A program made the position numbers and the translations under genes. A DNA stretch of 64,000 bases from Bugulina stolonifera (lineage: Eukaryota; Bryozoa; Gymnolaemata; Cheilostomatida; Bugulidae): positions 4,340,001 through 4,404,000 of the forward strand of contig OW285187.1 of assembly GCA_935421135.1 (NCBI GenBank). Reading direction: 5' to 3'. Shown one piece after another: positions 1 to 12,817 of the stretch (within the stretch, counting starts at the first letter, position 1; the number at the start of each line of letters is the position of its first letter). The notes under the pieces are model-generated. The model worked only from the letters and a program-made list of their open reading frames with translations, was not told the DNA's origin and did not search any database.

Positions 1-102
1 GATCTTTCATCTAATGCGAAGTCCTAGCACCACTCATAGGCACTTCATTTCTGGGTCGGTAGTCGTCCAAGGACGACCGCACCAAATCACAGAAACCATT
101 AC
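1..102 (+). mobile_element. End of an LTR-like element, cut by the window edge
   Basis: The first 102 bases match the right end of the full copy at 57190-57850 almost base for base, including the words CTCATAGGCACTTCATTTCTG and GTCCAAGGACGACCGCACCA and the terminal CCATTAC. The 6 bases after it, AGTATT, differ by one base from the AATATT that flanks the two complete copies. The left part lies outside the window. The next recognisable exon downstream is the sixth homologous exon of OATP-1, so the element most likely sits in that gene's preceding intron. This is the same intron that carries a copy, in the opposite orientation, in OATP-5. Confidence 0.75.
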
Positions 103-918
103 AGTATTACCCTGTAGGCCTACATCTACATACAGTCATGTATACAGTGTACATATAGTTGTATTTAGTAAGGACATAATAATAGAATGAAGATGCCCAA
201 AGTGTCAAACATAACGTACTGGAGACTAAATAACTGGACTACAGATTACTGCCTGTACTTCACTTATATCTTCTAAGAATCATGTTATAAGACACCCATT
301 GCATGCCATATACATGTAGTAACACAGGGTTTCAGTTTACATACATGTATAGGCTACACTCATTCAACTACCATTAGTAAGTAAAGTTCTATTGACTGCT
401 TTTATATCAGCTGTCAACACATCTCATAGTATTCATATTGCTATCAGGGATATGTACAGTGTAGATACAGTACAATATATTATGTGTAGATACAGCATCG
501 ATCACAGGATTTCAGATCCTAAATATTTTGCTGATTGAAGAGTGACACACTGCCCACAAGAGAGTGTACCTATTGAAGTAAAGATAACTCTTGCCACATT
601 TTGGATTTTATACACATAGCCCTGTTATAATTGGTTAATATCAAATGTGATGTTATTATTGGCTGGATATTAATTGAGGCCAATGATGGGCTGGCACTAC
701 TCCTTCCCACGGAACCTTATAATTTGTATTATTCTTATTTATCAACTCATATTATAATCTCTGTAATTATTCCTTCTCACATAATATGGGGAGTTATCTT
801 CCTTTTGGCCATGGCAACTCCTAACATGGTGTGACAAATCCCTACAACTATAATGTAGTAATGATTGTGTAGACTACTGTATGTGTCGTCCTACTTATTA
901 TCTGTAATTGCGTTTCAG
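103..918. other. Intronic sequence of OATP-1, no exon recognised
   Basis: I see no segment resembling the five upstream OATP exons and no RNA gene here. The longest open stretch (631-834) has no family resemblance and AT-rich composition. It is taken as the intron preceding the exon at 919, because that exon begins after a pyrimidine tract and AG and in the split-codon phase used by all the paralogues. Confidence 0.5.
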
Positions 919-3900
919 AGGACTGACTCCAAGTGATCCCAGATGGGTTGGAGCCTGGTGGTTAGGATTTGTTATCAGTTCTATAATATCTACTCTATTA
1001 GCATTCTTTATGTTTCTCTTCCCCAGAGAGCTACCAGGTAAATATTCTTAGGAATTTCAACTTTATATAATAAATTAATTTTATATAGTGAAGGTAACTG
1101 GTGATTGTGAGACTATGTACTCTTAGCTCCCTGTACCACTATATCAGTCACTTGCTGTCTCAGGTACAGCTGCTATCCGTGCAGGGAAGATATCAGAGGC
1201 TCACGACAATGGTGCTGAGGAGATTGTTAACCAAGAAGGGTTTGGGTTGACAGTTAAGGACATGCCAAAGGCTTCCTGGTACGTAACTACTGTATAGATT
1301 ATGTGAAAGGTTGACTGTGTGATGTACATTTACATCTTTAGGCTCAACAGCTATGCATGTGTAATTGGTCTGCTACTGCATTCAGTTCTACACAGTATAC
1401 AGGGTTAGGTGGACTAGATTAGTCAGTGCGTGTTTAGTGGTGAACAGAGGATGGTTAAACAGAAATCAGTAAGCATGTAGTATAATATTACACTGAAACT
1501 GCCCCTCTGGTTTGACATTACACATCTTTGAGAAGATAACTCCAGTCAACTTGCTTAGAGAAGACAACTCCAGCTAGTCTGCTCCGACAAGAGTTTCTGG
1601 TTCAACTTGAGTTTCATGTTTGTGGCTCACACGCTGCAATCTGGCGGCCATATTGATATGGGATGTAGCCAAATAAATATTATTTCAACAATTATAGGCA
1701 AATATAAGGCATCTTGCACCATACAAGTGATGTGTGAAGATCTCAATGTGATTACGATTGCTATCTATATACTAACTCAATGATCTCTACTTACAGGTAT
1801 CTGCTGAAGAACCCAGCTTATATGTGTGTTACAGCTGTGGTCACTTTTGAACTCACTTTAGCTGCTGGATTCAGTACTTTCATGCCAAAGTATATCAGCA
1901 ACCAGTTTGGACAGACGGCTAGTTGGTCGGCCATGTTGACAGGTAAAGTATTTAACTTATAGCATGCAGTAGTTTCTCATTATGGATGATGATCATGTGG
2001 TGGATAACTCGTTGTATGTGTTTGTATATTTATATAATAACACAAACCCCGTTCTCTATCACACCGTTAGGTTTCATGGCTGTACCTGGAGCTGCTCTCG
2101 GACAGTTTATTGGAGGATATATATGCAAGAGGTTTCAACTCAAAGTCCCTGGTATCCTAAAGCTTACTGTTGTCTGCTCTATTGTTGTGATGCTTGTCAG
2201 TCCTGTATTCTGGGCCAGATGTGGTGGTGCCAACTTAGCTGGAGTTAAGACTGAGTACCCTGGGTAAGCAGTGGAGCACAGGCTATTATGTTCTTCTATA
2301 CGAGAATTCGTTAGGTTGGGAGATGGAAGTTGATCCATCTATAAATATTAGTTGCAAAGCTGTCTAAATAATACATGTATATACATGTAGATAGTAGTTG
2401 TGTAGCTGTCTACATATACATGTATATACACGTAGATAGTAGTTGTGTAGCTGTCTACATATACATGTATATACACGTAGATAGTAGTTGTGTAGCTGTC
2501 TACATATACATGTACATACATGTAGATAGTAGTTGTGTAGCTGTCTGCATATACATGTACATGTATATACATGTAGATAGTAGTTGTGCAGCTGTCTGCA
2601 TGGTGATATTATTGTGTAACTTCTATAGTAGGTAAAGTTGAATACGCTCATTAAATGTATAAGTTTAGTAATTCAATGCAAATTGTGGAATTTTATGATC
2701 TGCAGGAATAACAGCTGCGGCATGAGTCCCATCACCTTGACCTTATAGCAACCTATGTGTTTGAATCTGTGGTTAACTTAGAGTTATAATCCATAACACA
2801 GTTCTTCTGATCAATGGCATTATTAGTGCAAACTTGGAATTATTTTATGTGCTGATATTACAGCTTTGTCAGGTTTATCTCTCGTTACAGACAAGAATTA
2901 TCTGGTGTGAATCTACACTCAACCTGTAACAGTGGGTGTGGATGTACTACCAGTGTTTATGATCCTGTCTGTGCAGATAGTATACAGTATTTCTCTCCTT
3001 GTCATGCTGGCTGTTCACAGGAAGCTGTAGTAGACGCTGACAAGAACAGTGTGGGTTTTGTGCAGTGTATTGTTATAATATGTGTAAATGTTCACATTTT
3101 ACTATTATTGCTAATATAATTGGTTTCATGCCAAATCAAATATTGTGCCATACTAATTATGTAATTTCTAGGTTTATGAAAACTGTACCTGCACTGCGTT
3201 CAATTCTGCTAACTCTACGAAGACAACCACAGGAACCTGCCCCCAGAAATGCAACCTGCTGGGTGTCTTCATTCCTATGGCTTTCCTGGTTTTCTTCTTC
3301 ACCTTTATGATGGGTTCTCCATTGACCATAGCAACGCTGAGGTGAGTGGTAGCCATAGCAACGCTGAGGTAAGTGGTAGCCATAGCAACACTGAGGTTAG
3401 ATGTACAGCCAGGGCATATGTAAGGGGTTCCAGTGGTATGCCTATCCATAGAATGTATCAGTGTATCAGCTACAATGTATGATCCAGTTCAGACCTGCAG
3501 AAACAGCTAATGAGAACATCAACATTTGTACTGACAGAATATTACTTGTATTTTGCAGAGTTGTACCAGAAAAGCAAAGAGCCTTTGCCATATCTCTACA
3601 ATGGGTCTTCCTACGATTCTTTGGTAAGCAAACTACTTCACGTTGTGACTTGTTCATCACCTTCCCTTGTATTCACTTGCATTCAGGAATTGTCCTCTCT
3701 CTAGATGTTTCGTATCTGAATGATTATTGTGGTGATCACTGTACTAGTTTGTTGGGTGCGTTACTGTTCACAATATTGATCAACTAAAATTCTTGTTTGT
3801 GGCTATTGGACTCGAGTATTACACAAGTAAAAAATAAGATATTATAATTATGAATTCTCCTGCTTCAACTTTGACAAAGCACAGAGAAAATCTCGTTTAC

Positions 3901-4452
3901 TGTTAGGACCTCCATCTACCTCTTCGTCAAATGGTTCTTGTTTATGCACTTTTGGCATTGCAGGCGTCCACTGTATACTGTGTTACATAATGTAATAACT
4001 CTAATTATTGTAGGTAGTATACTAGGTTATATAATGTAATATGTATATATTATATTGTAGGTAGTATACCAGGTTATATAATATATGTAATATCTATATT
4101 GTATTATAGGTTATATAACATAATATGTACATGTATTATATATATTGTAGGCAGTATACCAGGTCCTATAATGTTTGGCTCAATGATAGATGCAAGTTGT
4201 AGTTTATGGGATGATGAATGCTCTGTTAGAGGATCTTGCTGGGTATATAATAACTTCAACATGTCCCTGAGACTGTTCATCATTACTATAGTACTGAAGG
4301 TGCTAGCTCTGGTCTTCAATATACTGGGTATAGCAGCATACAAACCTCCAATAGCCAGAGAGTCTGTACATGTAAAAGCAGCTGTAGCTGACAATGAAAC
4401 AAGCAATGCCAATGGGTCAGAGGCAGACAGTGAGAGCATGAACATGTTATGA
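919..4452 (+). CDS. OATP-1: solute carrier organic anion transporter (SLCO/OATP), 3' eight exons
   Basis: Plasma-membrane carrier of the OATP family, expected to take up amphipathic organic anions. Exons read from splice sites: 919-1037, 1164-1278, 1797-1942, 2071-2263, 2891-3050, 3172-3341, 3559-3623, 4151-4452 (stop TGA at 4450). All phases agree with the complete paralogues. The first exon carries the OATP signature [11 protein letters not shown] of membrane segment 6. Exon 2891-3050 is the Kazal-type extracellular loop ([18 protein letters not shown]). The last exon holds the P-G-P-I-M-F-G motif, the final membrane span and a short acidic cytoplasmic tail. Five upstream homologous exons lie left of the window, so the gene is 5' partial here. 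Unlike OATP-3 to OATP-6 it keeps an intron (1279-1796) after the sequence K-A-S-W. The donor at 3342 lies in a triplicated 27-bp unit, and the donor at 3051 is GTGGGT. Confidence 0.92.
2352..2605. repeat. 45-bp minisatellite, about five copies, in OATP-1 intron
   Basis: Units containing GATAGTAGTTGTGTAGCTG repeat about every 45 bases, joined by palindromic ATACATGTATATACATGT spacers. The array lies between the exons at 2071-2263 and 2891-3050. It keeps long spurious reading frames open on both strands because the unit length is a multiple of three. No coding role is proposed. Confidence 0.85.
3325..3400 (+). repeat. 27-bp triplication spanning a splice donor of OATP-1
   Basis: The block CCATAGCAACGCTGAG followed by GT and GTGGTAG occurs three times in a row. 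The exon/intron boundary is duplicated, giving candidate donors at 3342 (GTGAGT), 3369 (GTAAGT) and 3396 (GTTAGA). Using the second or third donor would read an in-frame TGA immediately after the first boundary, so the first should be the productive one. Confidence 0.85.
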
Positions 4453-5103
4453 GACAATTATAGTAAGTATGTCACTGTAGACATAATATACATGTACATG
4501 TTCATTGTAATATTATAATGTTATATTATGTCTACAGTAAAACCCCTCCCATTATATTATATCATCAATTTGGGGTTGTCCTCTCCCATCTTGTTTGATC
4601 AATTATATAAATCATGGTGGCTGCGGCAGCATTGTTGTCACAATCATACTAAAGGTTACAGGGTCATGAATGTCTAAGTATGCCTGCAGTGCATGTCTGT
4701 TTCTATTCAATGTTGTTTGTTTCTAATATAGGCCCACCTCTATATCTCCATGCTACACCAAACCATCTATTGGTCCAACTTTATACACTCCCTTGTGGAC
4801 AGGTGTATATGTTCAGTTTTATTATTTATATTGTATATTATGGCTACCGATAGATGATTTGTGAACTTTGTGAAAATACCATATTATACACAAATGCAAA
4901 TCCTATAATTATGTGTAAATACATGTAAATGTATGTTATACATTGTAGGTATGCTTGTATTTATTTGTAGAAAGTTCTATTGGTTGGCACATGTACTCAG
5001 TTCCAGCATCAACCAATCATAATAACTATAACATAGCAATCATTTTATGGTGAATTCACTGGTTTGTGTTTACTTTTATATTTTCCATAATATAATATAA
5101 TAT
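4453..5103. other. Intergenic, 3' side of OATP-1
   Basis: AT-rich sequence without a convincing coding segment. It will include the 3' untranslated region of OATP-1, but I see no clearly placed AATAAA close to the stop. A short stretch near 4570-4590 carries the GTTGTCCTCTC word of the small hairpin family noted elsewhere in the window. Confidence 0.5.
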
Positions 5104-5790
5104 ACTATCTGTCATAATATAGTATTATATTACTAATATAATATATTATACTATCTGTCATAATATAGTATTATATTAATAATATAATATATTATACTAT
5201 CTGTCATAATATAGTATTATATTAATAATATAATATAATATACTATCTGTCATAATATAGTATTATATTAATAATATAATATATTATACTATCTGTCATA
5301 ATATAGTATTATATTAATAATATAATATAATATACTATCTGTCATAATATAGTATTATATTAATAATATAATATATTATACTATCTGTCATAATATAGTA
5401 TTATATTAACAATATAATATATTATACTATCTGTCATAATATAGTATTATATTAATAATATAATATAATATACTATCTGTCATAATATAGTATTATATTA
5501 ATAATATAATATATTATACTATCTGTCATAATATAGTATTATATTAATAATATAATATATTATACTATCTGTCATAATATAGTATTATATTAATAATATA
5601 ATATAATATACTATCTGTCATAATATAGTATTATATTAATAATATAATATATTATACTATCTGTCATAATATAGTATTATATTAATAATATAATATAATA
5701 TACTATCTGTCATAATATAGTATTATATTAATAATATAATATAATATAATATCTGTCATAATATAGTATTATATTAATAATATAATAATA
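5104..5790. repeat. 46-bp AT-rich satellite, about 15 copies
   Basis: The unit contains CTATCTGTCATAATATAGTA followed by alternating TTATATTAATAATATAATAT and occurs about 15 times. CTGTCATAAT is the only G/C-containing landmark in each unit. Copies alternate between variants ending in TATATTATA and TATAATATA, so the array has a mild higher-order pattern. It is likely to form extended hairpins. Confidence 0.92.
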
Positions 5791-6540
5791 CTTACATTAA
5801 TATAATTGTAACTTTTTCCCCTGTTTTGAAATGCCATAATAACAGAAGTATTTATTTTTATTAAATCCACCTATTGTTAGTATGTTGTACAATCACCTTC
5901 CATTTTTTTCTGTTAGTACTGTTAGTAAACTTGTATATTCTTTTCTTGAAGTTACATATTATATAATAATGCAATAGTATTATGATGTATGCCTACAATA
6001 TCTACATGTAGCAAATACAAGTAACACTGTGCATGTAATATATGCTGTCTATACTACAGTATTTGTTGGTAAATTGGTAACCTAGATTTCATTTTGTAAT
6101 TTTGAGACCTGCAGCCATATTTGTTTTATCTACCATTCTCTTTGCAGTTCTATGTTATAGCAGTCATGTTATCATTGAACAGTCAGTTGTTATCAATAAA
6201 AAATTCTAAAGAGTTGTCTGCTGCTGTGTAACTTAAAAGTGGTGGAATACTAAACAAATCAAATAAAAACATTGATTGAAACACATCCATTGCTTATTAG
6301 CAGTAGAAGGTGACCTTGGAAACGGGTAAACAATTGCTAGTAGACCTCATTGACATCTAATAATGAGCTATTCATCTATCCATTGTGTGTGATGAATAGA
6401 CTGAGCTGCAAACCAACAAGTCGTTGCTCCTTTGTATGTACATGTACGTGTAGTACAGCACTGCTTTAGTATCATTTTGTGCTGAATTCACTCTTATAAT
6501 AATACAGATACTGGTGTAGGTTGTACAAGATCAAGACACA
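5791..6540. other. Intergenic between satellite and LITAF-like gene
   Basis: No exon, RNA gene or mobile element recognised. It will contain the promoter of the short gene beginning at 6541, but I see no TATA box I would stand behind. Confidence 0.4.
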
Positions 6541-7935
6541 ATGTCAGGTATAATTTAGGTGTATACACATAGTACTATTTATAGTTCACACTAAACACAA
6601 TGCTATTAATTTTATTGTCTGCACATGTCTAATAAAAAGTGTAATCTATAGTGCACGGTTTTGTTTTCATTTTGAATTTTCAAAACTTGTTGGCTATAGT
6701 CCTTCAGGACTATATATATTGCATGTATATACACAATCATACTGCTGTGAGTCATTTTCAGATGCGTTTACAGTGTATATTAGTATTTGACATTTGATGT
6801 AGACCCTCAAAATGAACAGCCTGCTCCACAAAACGGACAACCAGCTCCACAATATGGACAACCTGCTCCACAATATGGACAACCTGCTCCACAATATGGA
6901 CAACCTGCTCCACAATATGGACAACCTGCTCCTCAATATGGACAACCTGCTCCACAATATGGACAACCACCACCACCCCAGTACGGCCAACCACAACCTC
7001 AATATGGACAAGGTAAGACAACTATTGCACATAAGCATTCAACTCTCAATATACCATGTGCACGGCTAAACTTTGCCTACAAAGTATAAGGTAATAGGCC
7101 TCAACTCTCAACTTGTGATTGTAACATTAGTTTCCATAAGACTTCACTGACTGCTTGGTCTTGTATTGTAAATTGTGAATTCTGTTAGATGCAAAATCAG
7201 CACAGACAGGCAGTAGGGAGGCATAACTACCCATGAAACATTCCTAATTATACCTGAGTAATAGATAGTCTGTGTATGAGCATCTATCATCTATGTATAT
7301 AAATAATGGATATATAATACAAGACACAATGTGTGTTGTATTGTTGTACGAAGTATGGACACACTGTACAGGTCATATCATGTGTGTATGTACTATGTAC
7401 ATTATGTTATGTAAATACATGTAAAATATAATGTACATTATATGCATAATATGCATAGGCTATACATAAATAAATTGTCTAATCTCATATTGTTAAAATT
7501 TCATGGACTCAGTAGCAATCCGGTGCGGGGAAAACACCGAACCACCGAGCAGTTATTGACTCTACATCTATAATACATGTACACTATGTGTACATTGTGG
7601 CAAAGCATGCGGATTGTTCATATTCTAATTTATATAAAATATAAATTAGTTTTATTATATTGTCGTCTACTATTTCGATACCATTTACCAATGATAACAT
7701 CATCGGTTATACTTTGGAGTTATTCTCTCACTGCAATTGTTGTTTTATTTTCAGTCAGCAACACTACAGTAGTAGTGGGCGGAGCTCCAGTACCTATGGT
7801 AGTACAGAATGTTCATCTGGGAGAACGTCCCACATCGACAACCTGCCCTGTATGCTGTGCCCAGATTGTCACGACCACAACAACCAAACCAGGAACATTT
7901 GCCTTGCTCATCTGCCTTGGGCTGCTGCTCTTCGG
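6541..7935 (+). CDS. LITAF-like membrane-associated zinc-binding protein with Pro/Gln-rich repeat N-terminus
   Basis: Exons: 6541-6547 (ATG-TCA-G), 6803-7012 and 7755-7935, joined in phase to give a protein beginning M-S-D-P-Q-N-E-Q-P. Residues about 8-70 are a tandem repeat of G-Q-P-A-P-Q-Y. Then comes P-T-S-T-T-C-P-V-C-C-A-Q-I-V-T, the first zinc-binding CPxC half of a LITAF domain, followed by the hydrophobic segment F-A-L-L-I-C-L-G-L-L-L-F-G that inserts in the membrane. This order (proline-rich tail, CxxC, hydrophobic loop, second CPxC) is known from LITAF/SIMPLE proteins of endosomal membranes. The second half should be in a fourth exon; the only candidate (8446-8607) looks damaged. The gene is therefore incomplete as read, and could be a pseudogene or have an exon I missed. 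It lies between two OATP genes and is unrelated to them. Confidence 0.6.
6812..7012 (+). repeat. 21-bp coding repeat in the LITAF-like gene
   Basis: About eight copies of CAACCTGCTCCACAATATGGA, encoding Q-P-A-P-Q-Y-G, with variants near the ends (CCACCACCCCAGTACGGC and CAACCTCAATATGGA). The repeats lie inside the second exon and keep its frame. Proline/glutamine/tyrosine-rich tails of this kind are common before LITAF domains and offer PPxY-like ligand sites, though here the spacing is P-x-P-Q-Y. Confidence 0.85.
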
Positions 7936-8079
7936 GTAATCTATCATTCTTCCTTTTACCCAAAGCATTTGCATATACAGTACATGTATGTGGTTGCGTC
8001 TACAAGTGCGTATAGCCCATGTATACGTACTGTACACACATTATACTTACGATGCATGTAGATGTACGTATTTATGTAC

Positions 8080-8345
8080 ACGTACCTACGTATGTACGTA
8101 CATGCATGTAGGTATGTAGGTATATGTATATATACATATTGTATTAGTATATTAGTATATTAGCATATTAGTATATTAGTATATTAGTACGTTAGTACGT
8201 TAGTACGTTAGTACGTTAGTACGTTAGTATATTAGTACATTAGTACATTAGTATATTTAGTACATTAGTACATTAGTACATTAGTATATTTAGTACATTA
8301 GTACTAGTATATTTAGTATATTAGTATATTAGTATTAGTATATAC
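8080..8345. repeat. Simple repeat of TTAGTAC/TTAGTAT units
   Basis: Short-period repeats of GTACGTTA, GTACATTA and GTATATTA run without interruption, followed by TATACATGTG-type palindromes. No gene content. Confidence 0.85.
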
Positions 8346-8445
8346 ATGTGCACATACATGTATACGTGTACATGTATTTTTATGCTGTATATACATATAC
8401 ATATACATGTGTTGTTATAATTATTATGTATATATTAATACATTA

Positions 8446-8607
8446 TGGATTCTTTGCACTGCTACCAGCATTGCATCAAGTATCATCATTTCATCTGACG
8501 ATTGTGAGCATTATTTTAAAATTTGCAGAGAATTATTAGCAGTATACTTTTGTAATGGTTTTTACCTTTATTGTTGTATAGGCACGCTAAAATGTAGCTA
8601 TAAATAA
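8446..8607 (+). pseudogene. Candidate decayed last exon of the LITAF-like gene
   Basis: In the frame required by the preceding exon this stretch reads G-W-I-L-C-T and later S-D-D-C-E-H-Y-F-K-I-C-R-E-L-L-A-V-Y before a stop at 8605. LITAF domains end with H-x-C-P-x-C followed by a short L-x-x-Y segment, so H-Y-F-K-I-C-R-E-L-L-A-V-Y fits if the first cysteine has become phenylalanine (one base, TGT to TTT). The bases where the acceptor AG should lie are TT. A lost zinc ligand plus a lost splice acceptor suggests decay. The match is short, so chance resemblance is possible. Confidence 0.4.
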
Positions 8608-8841
8608 ACATGTGTACATGACATAATTATGTATATGTTATGTATACATAATACCATAAGCACATACACAAGTACAGTACATCAACAATTTGGAGCAATC
8701 TTTCCTTCCATATTTCAAATAATTAATTTGGGATACCTTACAAAGCTTTTCAATTTACTTTGATTTGAAGGTCGGACAATCTTTAATTATTGCAAAAGCT
8801 GGTGAGACACAGTTATCAATGATAACTTATCATTGAGCAGG

Positions 8842-9500
8842 CAGTCTTGAAATGAGACTTGAGAATTCTCGAGTCTTTTGTTGATTTGCTGTGTCTCAAA
8901 AGTCGTCTCACTATTGTAATTAGTGTCCTAGACTGAAAATCCAGCAGCACACAATAATTTTCATTTATAGTGTATTAATAATTATGATATAATTCATTGC
9001 TATGAAATAAACAAAATTACTATTTAAATTACATAGTCGCATCACCTACATTCCCAGCACTGATTTCCTAGTAATAGCGGCCCAGCTAGCGTTGACTTCT
9101 AGTCCATCACTACATACAGAACTACTCATCATATCCCAATCAACTGTCAGCTCTTCCATGTCCTAGCAATCCATACTCAAAGTTGTCTGCTCATACGATT
9201 ATATCAGTAAAGGGAACATAACTCCCTAAACGTTATCAATTATCACTTGTACCCATGTACATACATGTAGTGTCACTAGTCTTCCTTCTGCTCATCTTTT
9301 ATTGAAATATATTATAATTAAAAAGCATATGAGCTATAAATAATTTACTGAGTAGCGATTGAAACTGTTGGTATTCTAGCATGCAAATATAAAAGCTGAC
9401 AAAATGTTCAGGAAAAATCACTTGAATCCTAAAATCCAGTCTTATTTCGGATTTCATAAAGTAGTGTCTTGAATTCAAAAATGCTCTACCTTGAAATAGT
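8842..9500 (+). mobile_element. Old, diverged copy of the hAT-type MITE found at 21928
   Basis: It is colinear with the intact element. Shared segments in order are GAGACTTGAGAATTCTCGAG, TCGTCTCACTATTGTAATTAG, GCACTGATTTCCTAGTAAT, CAGCTAGCGTTGACTTCTAG and ATTGAAACTGTTGG, ending near AAATGCTCTACCTTGAAATAG. The terminal inverted repeats and the target duplication are too degraded to place exactly, so the ends are approximate. There is no transposase coding region. Confidence 0.75.
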
Positions 9501-11364
<1,864 letters not shown>

Positions 11365-11388
11365 CCCCCCCCCCCCCCCCCCCCCCCC
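11365..11388. repeat. Poly-C tract of 24 bases
   Basis: An uninterrupted run of 24 C, unusual in such an AT-rich region. It could form G-quadruplex or i-motif structures and its length may be unstable or misassembled. Confidence 0.9.
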
Positions 11389-11520
11389 TGTTTCCTGGAC
11401 AATAAATCTCTTGCATTGGAAATATATTGGCTGTGCACACCAATAAAATGATATCATAAAATACCCTGAAGCACTCTTCTCTCCCTGGTATCAGTATGCT
11501 ACTAGATTGAGATTGCTCTA

Positions 11521-11558
11521 TACATACATACATACATACATACATACATGTACATGTA
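11521..11558. repeat. CATA microsatellite
   Basis: A run of (CATA) units ending in the palindrome CATGTACATGTAG. Confidence 0.9.
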
Positions 11559-12149
11559 GCTGCAACAGGTACTCTACTATATGACAGGCACCTTACACTC
11601 CTGCCACACTTCGTGACCACCTAACATTAGTGTCACACCTTGCAACCAGTTACAGACAACCAGTAAGAAGACAAGGAAAGGCTTTAGAGGTAAGCTGATG
11701 TCATGTCTCATTATAGTACTGACTGTAGCATTTCCTACTTCAGGGTACATGCAATATACAGTTAGTCAACCATTAAACTCAAACTTAGCTTCAATTCAGA
11801 AGGAATTGTGTACAGGGGGTGGGGCCGAGAACTGTTAGTGAGTCTAATCTATACAATCAGCTCCAAGTTAGAAATTTAGCTGAACTGATAGAATTCTTGA
11901 ACAGATATTATTGTTGTGTCATACTTTTCTTCCAAGAAAGCTGTTTTTAGTTGTACAAGCACTTCGTGCTTGGTCTGCGACGCAAGTCTCACTGCATTAG
12001 TTGCTCGCTTCGCTCGCGTGTAATTATGGCTTGTGTTCATGTACAGTGTACTGTGGTCATGCATGTACAGGACCTCTGGTGGCACAGGCATGTTACAATG
12101 ACTCCATGAAGAGTTGTGCTCTCCTGCATTAAAAAGACAACTCCAAGTA

Positions 12150-12660
12150 GATAGCTTGAGTTCCAACACCAACATAGTGGATGGGGTGGGTCGGGTACCC
12201 GCCCCACCTTTGGCAGAGTTGAGGACCTAAAGCTATGAACCCGCCCTGGCAGCGATGTCGGTGGACCCAGTCCCAAGGTCCTAGCACCATCCGGAGCCGA
12301 GATCTTGATCGGCAGCATTGTAACATATATAAATCACGGGTCCAGGAGATCTTCGCTGCCGGCATAGCCCGAGTTCCAACACTTATTCGGCGGGTGGGAT
12401 GGGTCGTACACCCACCCTACCTGCCGAAAAAGTGTTGGAACTGGCCGAACACCCGCCCCACCCTTGGTCGGGTTCTGAGGGCCTAAGGCTAGTGACCCAC
12501 ACCGGCAGCAATGCAGGGGGACCCGGTCCCAAGGTCCTAGCGCCACCAGAAGCCGAGATCCTCACCGGCAGCATTGCAACGTATATGAGTCGTCCCGGAT
12601 TTCGACCCCGAATCTGATTAGAGGACGGCAGACCGCATACCGCAGACTGCAGGCCGTAGA
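12150..12660. repeat. GC-rich repeat block: two direct copies with an internal long hairpin
   Basis: Two related segments about 260-280 bases apart share CCCAAGGTCCTAGC, CCACC or CCATCC, GAGCCGAGATC, CGGCAGCATTG and a TATA-like end. Between them 12372-12442 is a near-perfect inverted repeat with arms of about 33 bases: GAGTTCCAACACTT on the left, AAGTGTTGGAACT on the right, and GGGTGGGATGGGT against ACCCACCCTACCT. The block is far richer in GC than its surroundings and ends about 160 bases before the ATG of OATP-2. It looks like a non-coding mobile or structural repeat and may contribute to the OATP-2 promoter; both are inferences. Confidence 0.7.
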
Positions 12661-12817
12661 CCGTAAACCGTAGAACGGTTCGTCTTTTATTATATGATGA
12701 TGATGATACCTTCACTTTTATGATGACAATTTGGCAATCCATTGAATAATCATAAGTTGTAATATTTACTTGTTATTATGTCATCAATATAGAGTTTATA
12801 ACTGCTGACTCTGGAGA

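Noticed and set aside
631..834. 67-codon frame before the first OATP-1 exon
   Set aside because: Does not resemble any of the five missing OATP exons and lacks flanking splice signals in the right phase.
11640..11700. Possible 5' untranslated exon of OATP-2 ending at a GTAAGC donor near 11691
   Set aside because: The donor-like sequence alone is not evidence; no matching acceptor or conserved exon was found before 12818.
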